Of a DNA stretch of 64,000 bases, positions 45,031 through 52,557 are shown one piece after another. A program made the translations under genes and the position numbers. The DNA is from Paraburkholderia phenazinium (GTDB lineage Bacteria > Pseudomonadota > Gammaproteobacteria > Burkholderiales > Burkholderiaceae), in assembly GCF_900100735.1 (NCBI RefSeq), contig NZ_FNCJ01000002.1:248001-312000 (forward strand), in the 5' to 3' direction. Each line of letters starts with the position of its first letter. The first letter of the stretch is position 1. The notes under the pieces are model-generated. The model saw only the letters and a list, made by a program, of their open reading frames with translations, was not told the origin of the DNA and did not search any database.

Positions 45031-46617
45031 ATGAAAACGCTCCGGCGCTCGCTCCCCACGGTCTCCCTCGACACGAATGTCGTGTCGCTGCTGGCCGCTG
45101 TCGTCGCGCTCGTCGTGTTCGCAATCGATGCGTTCACCCCCCTCGATATCGCGGTCGCCGTCTTTTACGTTGTCGTCGTGCTGCTGGTCGCCTCGACTGG
45201 CAACCGCGCGGCCACGCACGGCGCCGCGTGGGGCTGCGTCGTGCTGACGCTGCTCGGTTTTGTGCTGTCGCATGACGACGCCTACTCCAGCGGCGCGGTT
45301 GCGCGTTGCGTGGTGAGTCTGCTGGCGATCGCCACTACTTCGATCCTCGCATTGAGAAACCTGGCGGCGACAGCGACCTTGCAGGAGCAGGTCGAACTGC
45401 TCAACCTCGAGCACGACGCTATCGTCGTGCACGATATGAACGACCGCGTCACTTTCTGGAATCGCGGCGCCGAGGCGCTGTACGGCTGGACCGCCCAACA
45501 GGCGCTCGAGCGCAGCGAGGCCCTCCTGCGTGATGCGCAGCGGCTGAGCCGCACCGGCAGTATTGCCGTGCGGTTTCCTGAGGGCGAGATGTGGTGGTCC
45601 GATGAGGCGTACCGCATTTTCGACTACGCGCGGGAGACTGTGCCGTCGGTCGCGGCGATCCTCGCTCGCACCTATCCCGACGATCGCGCGCTCGTGCTTG
45701 GCGTGTTTGAACAGGCGGCTGGCGGCGCGTCGCAAGTCGATGTCGAACACCGGCTCGCTATGCCCGACGGCAGCGTCAAGCATGTGCATTACGTCGCCTA
45801 TCTCACGACGACCCAGTCGGGCGAGCGTGAGTATGTCGGCGCACTGATGGATGTCACCGAGACCAAGCGCGCGCAGGAAGCGCTGGCGCGTTCCAACGAC
45901 GAACTCGCCCACGTGACGCGAATCACCATGCTCGGCGAGCTGGCAGCCTCCATTGCGCACGAAGTCACGCAGCCGATCGCCGCGATCCTGACGTGCGGCG
46001 CCGCCGCGTTGCGCTGGCTGAACCGTCCCACACCGGAACTCGATGAAGCGGCGCAGTCGGTCGCGCAGATGATTCGCGACGCGAAGCGCGCGGACGAGGT
46101 GATCCAGCGAATCCGTTCGGTAGCGAAACGGCGCGACAGGCTGCCGGCGACCGTGGATGTGAATGCGATCGTCGGCGAATCGATCGAACTCGTGCGGGCC
46201 GAACTCGAGCGCCATCGTATCGAATTACACGTCGATCTTGCGGCGCCGTCGCTCATGGCGTGCTGCGATCGCGTGCAATTGCAGCAGGTCATGATCAACC
46301 TGATTTTGAACAGCGTGCAGGCCATGGCGGAGGCCGCCGGACCGCGCAAGCTCACGATCGTGACGCGCCAGTTCGACGACGGGCAGGCCCAGGTGATCGT
46401 GCAGGACTCCGGTATGGGTATTAGCCAGGAAAACGCCGGGTGTCTGTTCAATCCGTTCTTTACGACAAAAGCTGAGGGAATGGGTATGGGATTGTCGATC
46501 TGCCGTTCGATCGTCGAAGCGCACGGCGGCGGCATCTGGGCCGAATCGCCGCAAGCGGGCGGCGCCGTACTGCAGTTCATCCTGCCCGTTGATGAAGGGA
46601 GGTGTCATGAGCAGTAA
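45031..46617 (+). CDS. membrane PAS sensor histidine kinase
   Basis: 528 residues from ATG 45031; the frame extends to 44881, but only this start places the membrane domain normally. About four hydrophobic helices (residues 15-110) form an N-terminal sensor. A PAS fold starts at about 125 but breaks at YGWTAQQALERSEALLRDAQ (151-170), where the text jumps to the start of a second PAS/PAC unit; an in-frame deletion probably fused two PAS domains. The transmitter is complete: H-box ASIAHEVTQPIA with His310, N-box NLILNSVQAM, DSGMGIS and GMGMGLSI. It overlaps the response regulator by 11 bp, so they are a cognate pair. Confidence 0.9.
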   Translation: MKTLRRSLPTVSLDTNVVSLLAAVVALVVFAIDAFTPLDIAVAVFYVVVVLLVASTGNRAATHGAAWGCVVLTLLGFVLSHDDAYSSGAVARCVVSLLAIATTSILALRNLAATATLQEQVELLNLEHDAIVVHDMNDRVTFWNRGAEALYGWTAQQALERSEALLRDAQRLSRTGSIAVRFPEGEMWWSDEAYRIFDYARETVPSVAAILARTYPDDRALVLGVFEQAAGGASQVDVEHRLAMPDGSVKHVHYVAYLTTTQSGEREYVGALMDVTETKRAQEALARSNDELAHVTRITMLGELAASIAHEVTQPIAAILTCGAAALRWLNRPTPELDEAAQSVAQMIRDAKRADEVIQRIRSVAKRRDRLPATVDVNAIVGESIELVRAELERHRIELHVDLAAPSLMACCDRVQLQQVMINLILNSVQAMAEAAGPRKLTIVTRQFDDGQAQVIVQDSGMGISQENAGCLFNPFFTTKAEGMGMGLSICRSIVEAHGGGIWAESPQAGGAVLQFILPVDEGRCHEQ

Positions 46618-47305
46618 TGGGCACAACGAGACGGGCATGGACACGGACAGCAATGCGAGCAACACCATGGTGTATGTCGTGGACGATGACGAATCGATGC
46701 GCGACGCCGTCCGCAATTTGCTGCGCTCGGTCGGCCTGAATGTGGAAACCTTTGGGTCCGCGCAGGAATTCCTCGCCTTCGACATGCCGGACGTGCCGAG
46801 CTGTCTGATTCTCGATGTCCGCCTTAAAGGCCAGAGCGGACTCGCGGTGCAGGAACAGATCTCGGCGAGCCAGTTAGGCTTACCGATCGTGTTCATGACC
46901 GCGCATGGCGACATCGCCATGACGGTCAAGGCCATGAAAGCCGGCGCCAAGGATTTTCTGGCCAAACCGTTTCGCGATCAGGACATGCTGGACGCCGTTA
47001 CGAATGCCTTGGCGAGTGACGAGGAGCGCCGCGAGGCTTGCCGCTCCGTAGCGGATCTGCGGCGTTGCTACGATTCGTTGACGGCGCGCGAGCGCGAAGT
47101 CATGGCCTTTGTCGCCTCCGGTCTGATGAACAAGCAGATTGCGGGTGAAATGAACCTTAGCGAAATCACCGTCAAGATTCATCGCGGTCAGGCGATGCGC
47201 AAGATGGGCGCGCGCTCGCTTGCCGACTTCGTACTGAAGGCAGAAGCGCTCGGCATCAAGCCGCCGCAAGGCATGACGACACAGGCGCGTCATTCGCGCG
47301 TCTGA
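46607..47305 (+). CDS. FixJ-type response regulator (REC + LuxR HTH)
   Basis: 232 residues from ATG 46607 behind GGGAGG; an earlier ATG at 46589 lacks a ribosome site. The receiver at about 20-140 has acidic residues in VVDDDESM, phosphate-accepting Asp70 in LILDVRL, Thr in MTAHGD and Lys in LAKPF. The C-terminal LuxR-type helix-turn-helix is LTAREREVMAFVASGLMNKQIAGEMNLSEITVKIHRGQAMRKM. The kinase at 45031 is its partner by overlap. Its targets may include element D just downstream; that is inference. Confidence 0.92.
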   Translation: MSSNGHNETGMDTDSNASNTMVYVVDDDESMRDAVRNLLRSVGLNVETFGSAQEFLAFDMPDVPSCLILDVRLKGQSGLAVQEQISASQLGLPIVFMTAHGDIAMTVKAMKAGAKDFLAKPFRDQDMLDAVTNALASDEERREACRSVADLRRCYDSLTAREREVMAFVASGLMNKQIAGEMNLSEITVKIHRGQAMRKMGARSLADFVLKAEALGIKPPQGMTTQARHSRV

Positions 47306-47355
47306 CTCACGGCGCGCGATGCTACGCGGCTTGCGCACTGCGTCGCCGCACCCGA

Positions 47356-47393
47356 CGGCTATTGAATCTATACGCAGGTATAGGTCGTTCAAC
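47356..47393. other. dyad downstream of the response regulator
   Basis: CTATAC (47368-47373) and GTATAG (47378-47383) flank GCAG, with outer TTGAA and TTCAA arms. It could be a weak terminator or a binding site. There is no T-tract. Confidence 0.35.
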
Positions 47394-47500
47394 GCGTCGA
47401 GCTAAAGAAGCACGGCAGTTCCCGTTCGTTTCGACAAGCGTCGGCGCTCGTCAAGTCCGGGGCGCGGCGCAGCGCAGCCTGCGCGCTTGGTGGTGCGACT

Positions 47501-47563
47501 AAACCTGGATATGAAACGACCCAACCATTGGTCATTTCAGACAACCGTATGTAGGGCTAGTTG
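47501..47563 (+). promoter_or_regulatory. 63-bp two-block element (site D)
   Basis: Block 1 is AAACCTGGATATGA (47501-47514) and block 2 is ATGTAGGGCTAGTTG (47549-47563). CCAACCATT lies at 47521-47529. Length and spacing equal those of site C at 12176. It lies 86 bp upstream of the AraC start, in the 343-bp gap 47306-47648, which holds no gene. Confidence 0.55.
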
Positions 47564-47648
47564 GACGATTTCCCATGCGATACCTTGGAGTCATTGCAGC
47601 GCCGCACTTGTTCGGCACTGTCTCACCACCTAACCTGATGACCAGATC

Positions 47649-48605
47649 ATGATCAGCTCGTCGACGTTGTATCCCGAACCCGCGGTGGAGGTCGTCCGGA
47701 AGAGTCGGGTGAGCCCGATCGGCATGGAGCGTGAATGGCGCTGCCCTGGTGGCGACCATGCCGATACGCCGCAGCGAGGCGGGATTCTCGCCGCGCGTTG
47801 GACCCGTAACGAAGCCCAGGCCCTGGAGGTCGTCAATCCGGGTAGCGCTGCGCACCATTGCATCGCGATGAATCTCAAGTGCACGTCGCTGACATTTGCT
47901 CATGCTGGAAAGACGCTTGTGCGAGGACGGGTGACTGCGGGGGTCGCGCAGATCACGGCACCGGATGTGCCGTGCAGCGCCCGGTTCGAGTCGCCGGCCG
48001 ACGTGCTGCACCTGTTCGTTTCACAGCAGGTGTTGGGCGAATGTTTCGAGGACATGTTCGGCCGGCCGCATGCAGGCGAGATTCGCGTCGACAACCCCAA
48101 GCTTGTGCGCGACCCGGCGCTGGAGCGCTTGGGTCAGGCGCTGGCCGTATCGCAATCTGACGACGCCGCGCTCGGCAAGGTCTTTACCGACAGCGTGAGT
48201 CTTGCGATCGTTTCGCGCGTGATTGCGCGGCATTTCACGGTGGCTGACCGGCAGACACGTGAAGCGAGTGCGTTGCCGTCGTGGCGACTGAGCCGCGCGA
48301 TTGAGTATGTCGACGCGCACCTCTCCGAGTCGATTGGACTCGCCGATATCGCCAACAGCACGGGACTGACCCGCATGCATTTCGCGTCGCAGTTCCGTCG
48401 CGCGACCGGCATGCGGCCGCACGAGTACCTGTTGCGTCGGCGGATAGAACATGCACAGCATCTTTTACTTGCGTCGAAACACAACGTGCTCGATGTTGCA
48501 CTGAGTTGCGGTTTTCGGTCGCAGGCTCACTTTACGACGGTGTTCAAGCGCCTTGTTGGAGAGACACCGTATTGCTGGAGGGTGAAAGCGAATGTCGATC
48601 GTTAA
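47649..48605 (+). CDS. AraC-family transcriptional regulator
   Basis: 318 residues; the ribosome site is weak, but no better start exists. The C-terminal 105 residues carry both AraC motifs: IGLADIANSTGLTRMHFASQFRRATGMRPHEYLLRRRIEHAQHLL and NVLDVALSCGFRSQAHFTTVFKRLVGETPYCWR. The N-terminal region (AHHCIAMNLKCTSLTFAHAGK) resembles AraC ligand domains. It overlaps the next small gene by 14 bp, forming a three-gene unit with the DUF3331 gene, and is headed by composite element D. Confidence 0.9.
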   Translation: MISSSTLYPEPAVEVVRKSRVSPIGMEREWRCPGGDHADTPQRGGILAARWTRNEAQALEVVNPGSAAHHCIAMNLKCTSLTFAHAGKTLVRGRVTAGVAQITAPDVPCSARFESPADVLHLFVSQQVLGECFEDMFGRPHAGEIRVDNPKLVRDPALERLGQALAVSQSDDAALGKVFTDSVSLAIVSRVIARHFTVADRQTREASALPSWRLSRAIEYVDAHLSESIGLADIANSTGLTRMHFASQFRRATGMRPHEYLLRRRIEHAQHLLLASKHNVLDVALSCGFRSQAHFTTVFKRLVGETPYCWRVKANVDR

Positions 48606-48810
48606 GCAGATTCAAGCGTTTCTCGCTGTAAGCGAAGTATTTTTGCGGCAGTCCGGTGTTGAATGGGCGAATGAGTACTGGTTGTCGCAAGACGGTACGG
48701 GTGGGGTGGACGATGAACGGGCGATGCTCGAGCGTGATCGGCTGCCCGACAGGGCATTTGGATTTACGGTGTCTGGCGAAGCTGCCGCGATGATCAATCA
48801 GGTTATCTGA
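48592..48810 (+). CDS. small hypothetical protein
   Basis: 72 residues overlapping the AraC gene by 14 bp, with GGAGGG upstream of the ATG. It begins MSIVKQIQAFLAVSEVFLRQ, is mildly amphipathic and acidic in the middle, and has no signal or membrane segment. The family is not recognised. Position, overlap and ribosome site support translation. It may work with the DUF3331 protein 15 bp downstream. Confidence 0.6.
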   Translation: MSIVKQIQAFLAVSEVFLRQSGVEWANEYWLSQDGTGGVDDERAMLERDRLPDRAFGFTVSGEAAAMINQVI

Positions 48811-48825
48811 AACAGGAGTGCAATC

Positions 48826-49245
48826 ATGCTGGCGAAAGCTGATTTTACTGACCCGTGGCTGCAGACCCTTGGGTTGTTGTCCGCTCTTTCAGGCGATGTT
48901 GGCGGTGGTGCTGGCGAAGCGGCTGCCGTGAAGGTGTTGGCGCCCACAGCGCGGAAGGGGTGCCGCTTGCCGGTGATGGGGGAGCGGTTTGATGTGCAGG
49001 TTTATGTGATTGATCGGCCTACGCAGTCGACCGCGACGATTGTCTGGCGTGATTCGATGCACTGTTCTTATGGAGATCAGGTTTGGCACGCTAGTCGCGC
49101 GAGATCGGCTGGTGTTTGCGCGATGAGTGGGCGGGCTATTCGGCCCGGTGATGCTATTTATAAGCCTAGGCCTTGCAGGCCGGCGCCGCTTAATGCCCGG
49201 GCTATGATTCTTCGGGGTGTGGTTCATGCGGCTGTTCAGGAGTGA
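48826..49245 (+). CDS. DUF3331 domain protein (copy 2)
   Basis: 139 residues with AGGAG upstream. The conserved blocks match copy 1 at 26448: ATIVWRDSMHCSYGDQVWHASRAR, GVCAMSGRAIRPGDAIYKPR and PLNARAMILRG. The N-terminus differs and is Gly/Ala-rich. Two conserved Cys positions suggest a small metal site; unproven. Codon choice is less strictly GC-rich than in the flanking operons, in keeping with the mobile-element debris directly downstream. Confidence 0.8.
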   Translation: MLAKADFTDPWLQTLGLLSALSGDVGGGAGEAAAVKVLAPTARKGCRLPVMGERFDVQVYVIDRPTQSTATIVWRDSMHCSYGDQVWHASRARSAGVCAMSGRAIRPGDAIYKPRPCRPAPLNARAMILRGVVHAAVQE

Positions 49246-49360
49246 GGTTTGGGGTTTTTTGTTCTCGGCAGTGGGGGGCGGGTGTTAGGGAAAGTCTTAT
49301 GTGGACACCTCCCGGATTGCAAGCAGTGTTGCGATTTTTTGGCTTTCAGGTAAAGGCAGC

Positions 49361-49637
49361 ACGCTGCCGCGTCGGTATTCTTACGCAACATATACGGCCG
49401 CACCGATCGGGCGGAGATGAGCCTCGCATCATGACCGAGATGCTGCAGCCGTCTCGCCCAGTCGTGTGCGCTGCCGCACGCTTCCATCACAACAGTCGAA
49501 GGTGCGCGTCTAGCGAAGAACTCGAGAAGCTGTGCACGCTTTGGCTTGAGTCTTTCGATCTGGCCGGTCTGCGGGTCGAGCGCATGAAGCTGAAATGCCT
49601 GCTAGGCAATGTCCATTCCGATAAGGGTGGGTTTCAT
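49361..49637 (-). pseudogene. IS110-family transposase remnant
   Basis: Read on the minus strand from ATG 49637, the text is MKPTLIGMDIA, then TAG where IS110 enzymes have a Lys, then QAFQLHALDPQTGQIER, VVMEACGSAHDWARRLQHLGH and ISARSVRPYMLRKNTDAAA. This is the DEDD N-terminal domain of an IS110-type transposase, with a premature amber codon at position 11 and truncation near 49361. The non-coding strip upstream (49638-49816) is where the element's left end would lie. It is inactive. Confidence 0.8.
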
Positions 49638-49816
49638 TTCCGGTTCTCCTTGACGCGCGGTTGACGGGCACCCCCAACTTTGGCACACGCAGACCGATGC
49701 GTGCCAAGTCTCCCGCGCCCGGTCCCATGACGGCCCGATTCCAGGGGGAGGCGTCCATACCATCTGCAAAAATCCCGGCATTGATGTGAGCGGGGACTAT
49801 CCTGGGAGCAGGAGAA

Positions 49817-50121
49817 TTGAAGGGGTTCGTGCTGGCACAACTTGGCCTTGGTCTGCATCTGTCAACGACGCACACGCGCAAACGGGAATTTCTCGAAGAG
49901 ATGAGGCGCGTGGTGCCATGGTTGCAACTGATTGCCCTGGTTGGACGGCACTATCCGAAGGTTAAAACGGGACGGCCGCCATTTCCGATTGCCGCTCCAC
50001 TTCATGCAACAGGGGTTTGGGCTGTTAGACCCGGCGATGGAAGAAGCGCTCTATGCAGTACCGCTGTATCGTGACTTTACGGGGCTCGACGATGGCATGA
50101 CGAGGTTGCCCGGCGGCCGCC
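49817..50121 (+). pseudogene. IS5-family transposase remnant, frameshifted
   Basis: The frame from 49817 gives TRKREFLEEMRRVVPWLQLIALVGRHYPK and TGRPPFPIA, the N-terminal text of IS5-type transposases. At about 49990-50000 the homologous text jumps to another frame and continues as HFMQQGFGLLDPAMEEALY and VPLYRDFTGLDDGM, with a few codons lost at the joint. It ends abruptly near 50121, just before the cioB stop. Most of the catalytic DDE domain is absent, so it cannot be active. Confidence 0.8.
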
Positions 50122-50141
50122 GCCACAGGGGGCACCAACCA

Positions 50142-51134
50142 TCACTCTCCACCCCGAACCCCACTCCCCATCACCTTCCCTCGAAAAATATAATACTGAT
50201 ACAAGTTATACCCGATCATCACAGGAAAGATAACGCCAATCCCGATCAACATGAACGCCAGCGTCGACGTATCCGACGCCGACTCCACAATACCGAGTTT
50301 CCCCGGCACAAAATCCGGAAAGAGGCTAACTGCAAGGCCGGCAAACGACAGAAAAAACAGTGCAACAGACGCCCGAAACGGTCCGCTGGAACTCCCGAGA
50401 TACAACGCCCCCATGATGTAAGCAAAAGCCAACCCAGCCGCCACGCCTAAAGCAATAAGCAAATGAAACACCCCAGGTTGAGTCCAGCGCTCATGCCCCA
50501 CGGCGCTAATAAACCACGTCGCGGCGGTCAGCACCACCGCCGCGGCCACGGTGACAAACGCGCTCAGCAAAGCAAGACGCCGCGACCATTGCTCAAGCGT
50601 ACCGGCCGTCCTCTTGACCAGATAAGTCGAGCCGAGCAACGAATAACCCGCCACCACGCCGACCGCCGAGACAGCGACGAACACGCCGCTCAACTCGCCG
50701 GGAGCCAGGCCCGTAATCACCTTGCCGAGTATCACGCCTTGGGCGATCGCCGCGACGAGGCTGCCAATTCCAAACACCTTGTCCCAGAGCACACCATGCG
50801 ACACGCTATGACGAAACTCGATGGCGGCGCCTCGCATGATCAACCCCGCAATTAGAAGCATCACCGGCAAGTACAGATCCTGCAAGAGCAACGCATACGC
50901 ATCGGGAAAGGCGCCGAACAAGGCGCCGCCAAGCACGACGAGCCATGTTTCGTTAGCGTCCCAGACGTGGCCGATCGTCTGCACCATGACGTCGTGATCC
51001 TCACGACGTTTGCGCAGCAAGCTGAGTATGCCGATGCCGAGATCGAAGCCGTCGGTGACGACATAAAACACCAGCATAAGGCCGATCAGGCCGAACCAGG
51101 TGATGGCGAGCATCGTGTGAGTAGCGTTATCCAT
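50142..51134 (-). CDS. cioB: cytochrome bd-type quinol oxidase subunit II (CioB)
   Basis: 330 residues from ATG 51134 behind GAGGAAG; the frame extends to 51149. Eight or so membrane helices are visible. FYVVTDGFDLGIGIL near the start and GHVWDANETWLVVLGGALFGAFP are the signature CydB/CioB segments. It pairs with subunit I, 25 bp upstream on the same strand, to oxidise ubiquinol and reduce oxygen to water. It is the last gene of the ydeP-cioA-cioB operon. Confidence 0.92.
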   Translation of the reverse strand: MDNATHTMLAITWFGLIGLMLVFYVVTDGFDLGIGILSLLRKRREDHDVMVQTIGHVWDANETWLVVLGGALFGAFPDAYALLLQDLYLPVMLLIAGLIMRGAAIEFRHSVSHGVLWDKVFGIGSLVAAIAQGVILGKVITGLAPGELSGVFVAVSAVGVVAGYSLLGSTYLVKRTAGTLEQWSRRLALLSAFVTVAAAVVLTAATWFISAVGHERWTQPGVFHLLIALGVAAGLAFAYIMGALYLGSSSGPFRASVALFFLSFAGLAVSLFPDFVPGKLGIVESASDTSTLAFMLIGIGVIFPVMIGYNLYQYYIFRGKVMGSGVRGGE

Positions 51135-51159
51135 GGGACTTCCTCGCAATGGGAATGAT

Positions 51160-52557
51160 TCAGTACTCGGAGACAGCAGCCGCGCGTTCAGCTTCGAGCG
51201 GCGCCGGCGGATTCAACGTGAGGTCAGGGCCGGCGCGCAGCCAGTTGCGCGCGAGCACGAAGAATGTGCCGAGCAGCACCACGTAGAAAGCAAAGAACAT
51301 CGCCATGCTCAGCGTCACCGACGACGCGGCCACCGTCGACACAGCGTCTTTCGTACGCAGCAGCCCGTAGACAACCCACGGCTGACGTCCCACCTCGCGC
51401 ACAATCCAGCCAGCTTCGACAGCCACATAGGGCAGCGGAATGCACAGCACCCATGCGAGCAGAAGCTTGCGTTGCGCGAGTAATTGCTCGAGATTGCCGC
51501 GTGTCTTGCGCAGGACGTAAGCGGTCCAGAACGCGAGTACCATGAAAGCGAAGCCGATGCCGGCCATTACGCGGAATGCGTAATAGAGCAAGGGCAGCAT
51601 GGGCGGCTGGTCGGCGGGGGGGAAGTCGGTGAGACCCTTGACCGTGCCGTCCAGCGTATGGGTGGCGAGCACGCTCAACATGCCGGGCACTTCGATTGAC
51701 CAGTCGTTGCGCTGCGCCTGCTTGTCCGGCCACGCGAGCAGCGACCATGACGCGGCGGTGCCGGGCTTGTTCGTGATCCAGTGTCCTTCGATTGCGGCGC
51801 CTTTGGCCGGTTGCGACGCGAACACGCTGCCGCCGCTGGAATCGCCCAGCCAGATCTGGAGCGGCGCGACGAACACGAGCACCAGTAAAGCGATCTTGAA
51901 CGAGCGCGCGAAGAATTCCGGATTGCGCTGTTTGAACAGATTCCACGCGGAAATGCCGGCGATCACGAACATGCCGGTTTCGATCGCCGCAACCCACATG
52001 TGCGTGACGCCCCACACCATATCCGGATTAAAGATCGCGGCAGCGTAGTCCGTCACGATAATCTTGCCGTTCTCGACCGTCACGCTGGCCGGCGTTTGCA
52101 TCCACGAATTGGCGACCATGATCCAGAATGCGGAGATGCTGGACCCCAGCGCGACCATGGAGGTGGCGAACAGATGCACGGCGCGCGGCACCCGTCCCCA
52201 GCCCAGCAGCATCACGCCGATAAAGCCCGCTTCGAGCATGAAGGCCATCGCGCCTTCGAAGCCGAGAATATTGCCAAAGAACTGGCCGCTGTAGCGCGAA
52301 AAGCCGGCCCAGTTGGTGCCGAACTGAAACTCCATCGGAATACCGCTGACCACGCCGACCGCGAAGTTCAGCACCAGCAGCTTGCTCCAGAAGCGCGCAT
52401 GCCGGTAATAGCCGACCTTGCCGCTACGCAGCCACAGTAGTTCGACGAGTACCAGGAAAGCGGACAGGCTGATCGTCAGAATCGGCCACATGATGTGAAA
52501 AATGGCCGTCATCGCGAACTGGGCGCGTGACAGATCGAGTACGTTACCAAGATGCAT
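51160..52557 (-). CDS. cioA: cytochrome bd-type quinol oxidase subunit I (CioA)
   Basis: 465 residues with GGAG upstream, inside the end of the preceding gene. His21 in AMTAIFHIMWP is the haem ligand position near the N-terminus, GVTHMWVAAIETGMF holds the second haem His, and GWIVREVGRQPWVVYGLLRT is the invariant GRQPW segment. Its length and relatively short quinol loop fit the cyanide-insensitive (CIO) branch. It overlaps the YdeP-like gene by 14 bp, an unusual coupling of a quinol oxidase with a molybdopterin oxidoreductase. Confidence 0.93.
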   Translation of the reverse strand: MHLGNVLDLSRAQFAMTAIFHIMWPILTISLSAFLVLVELLWLRSGKVGYYRHARFWSKLLVLNFAVGVVSGIPMEFQFGTNWAGFSRYSGQFFGNILGFEGAMAFMLEAGFIGVMLLGWGRVPRAVHLFATSMVALGSSISAFWIMVANSWMQTPASVTVENGKIIVTDYAAAIFNPDMVWGVTHMWVAAIETGMFVIAGISAWNLFKQRNPEFFARSFKIALLVLVFVAPLQIWLGDSSGGSVFASQPAKGAAIEGHWITNKPGTAASWSLLAWPDKQAQRNDWSIEVPGMLSVLATHTLDGTVKGLTDFPPADQPPMLPLLYYAFRVMAGIGFAFMVLAFWTAYVLRKTRGNLEQLLAQRKLLLAWVLCIPLPYVAVEAGWIVREVGRQPWVVYGLLRTKDAVSTVAASSVTLSMAMFFAFYVVLLGTFFVLARNWLRAGPDLTLNPPAPLEAERAAAVSEY

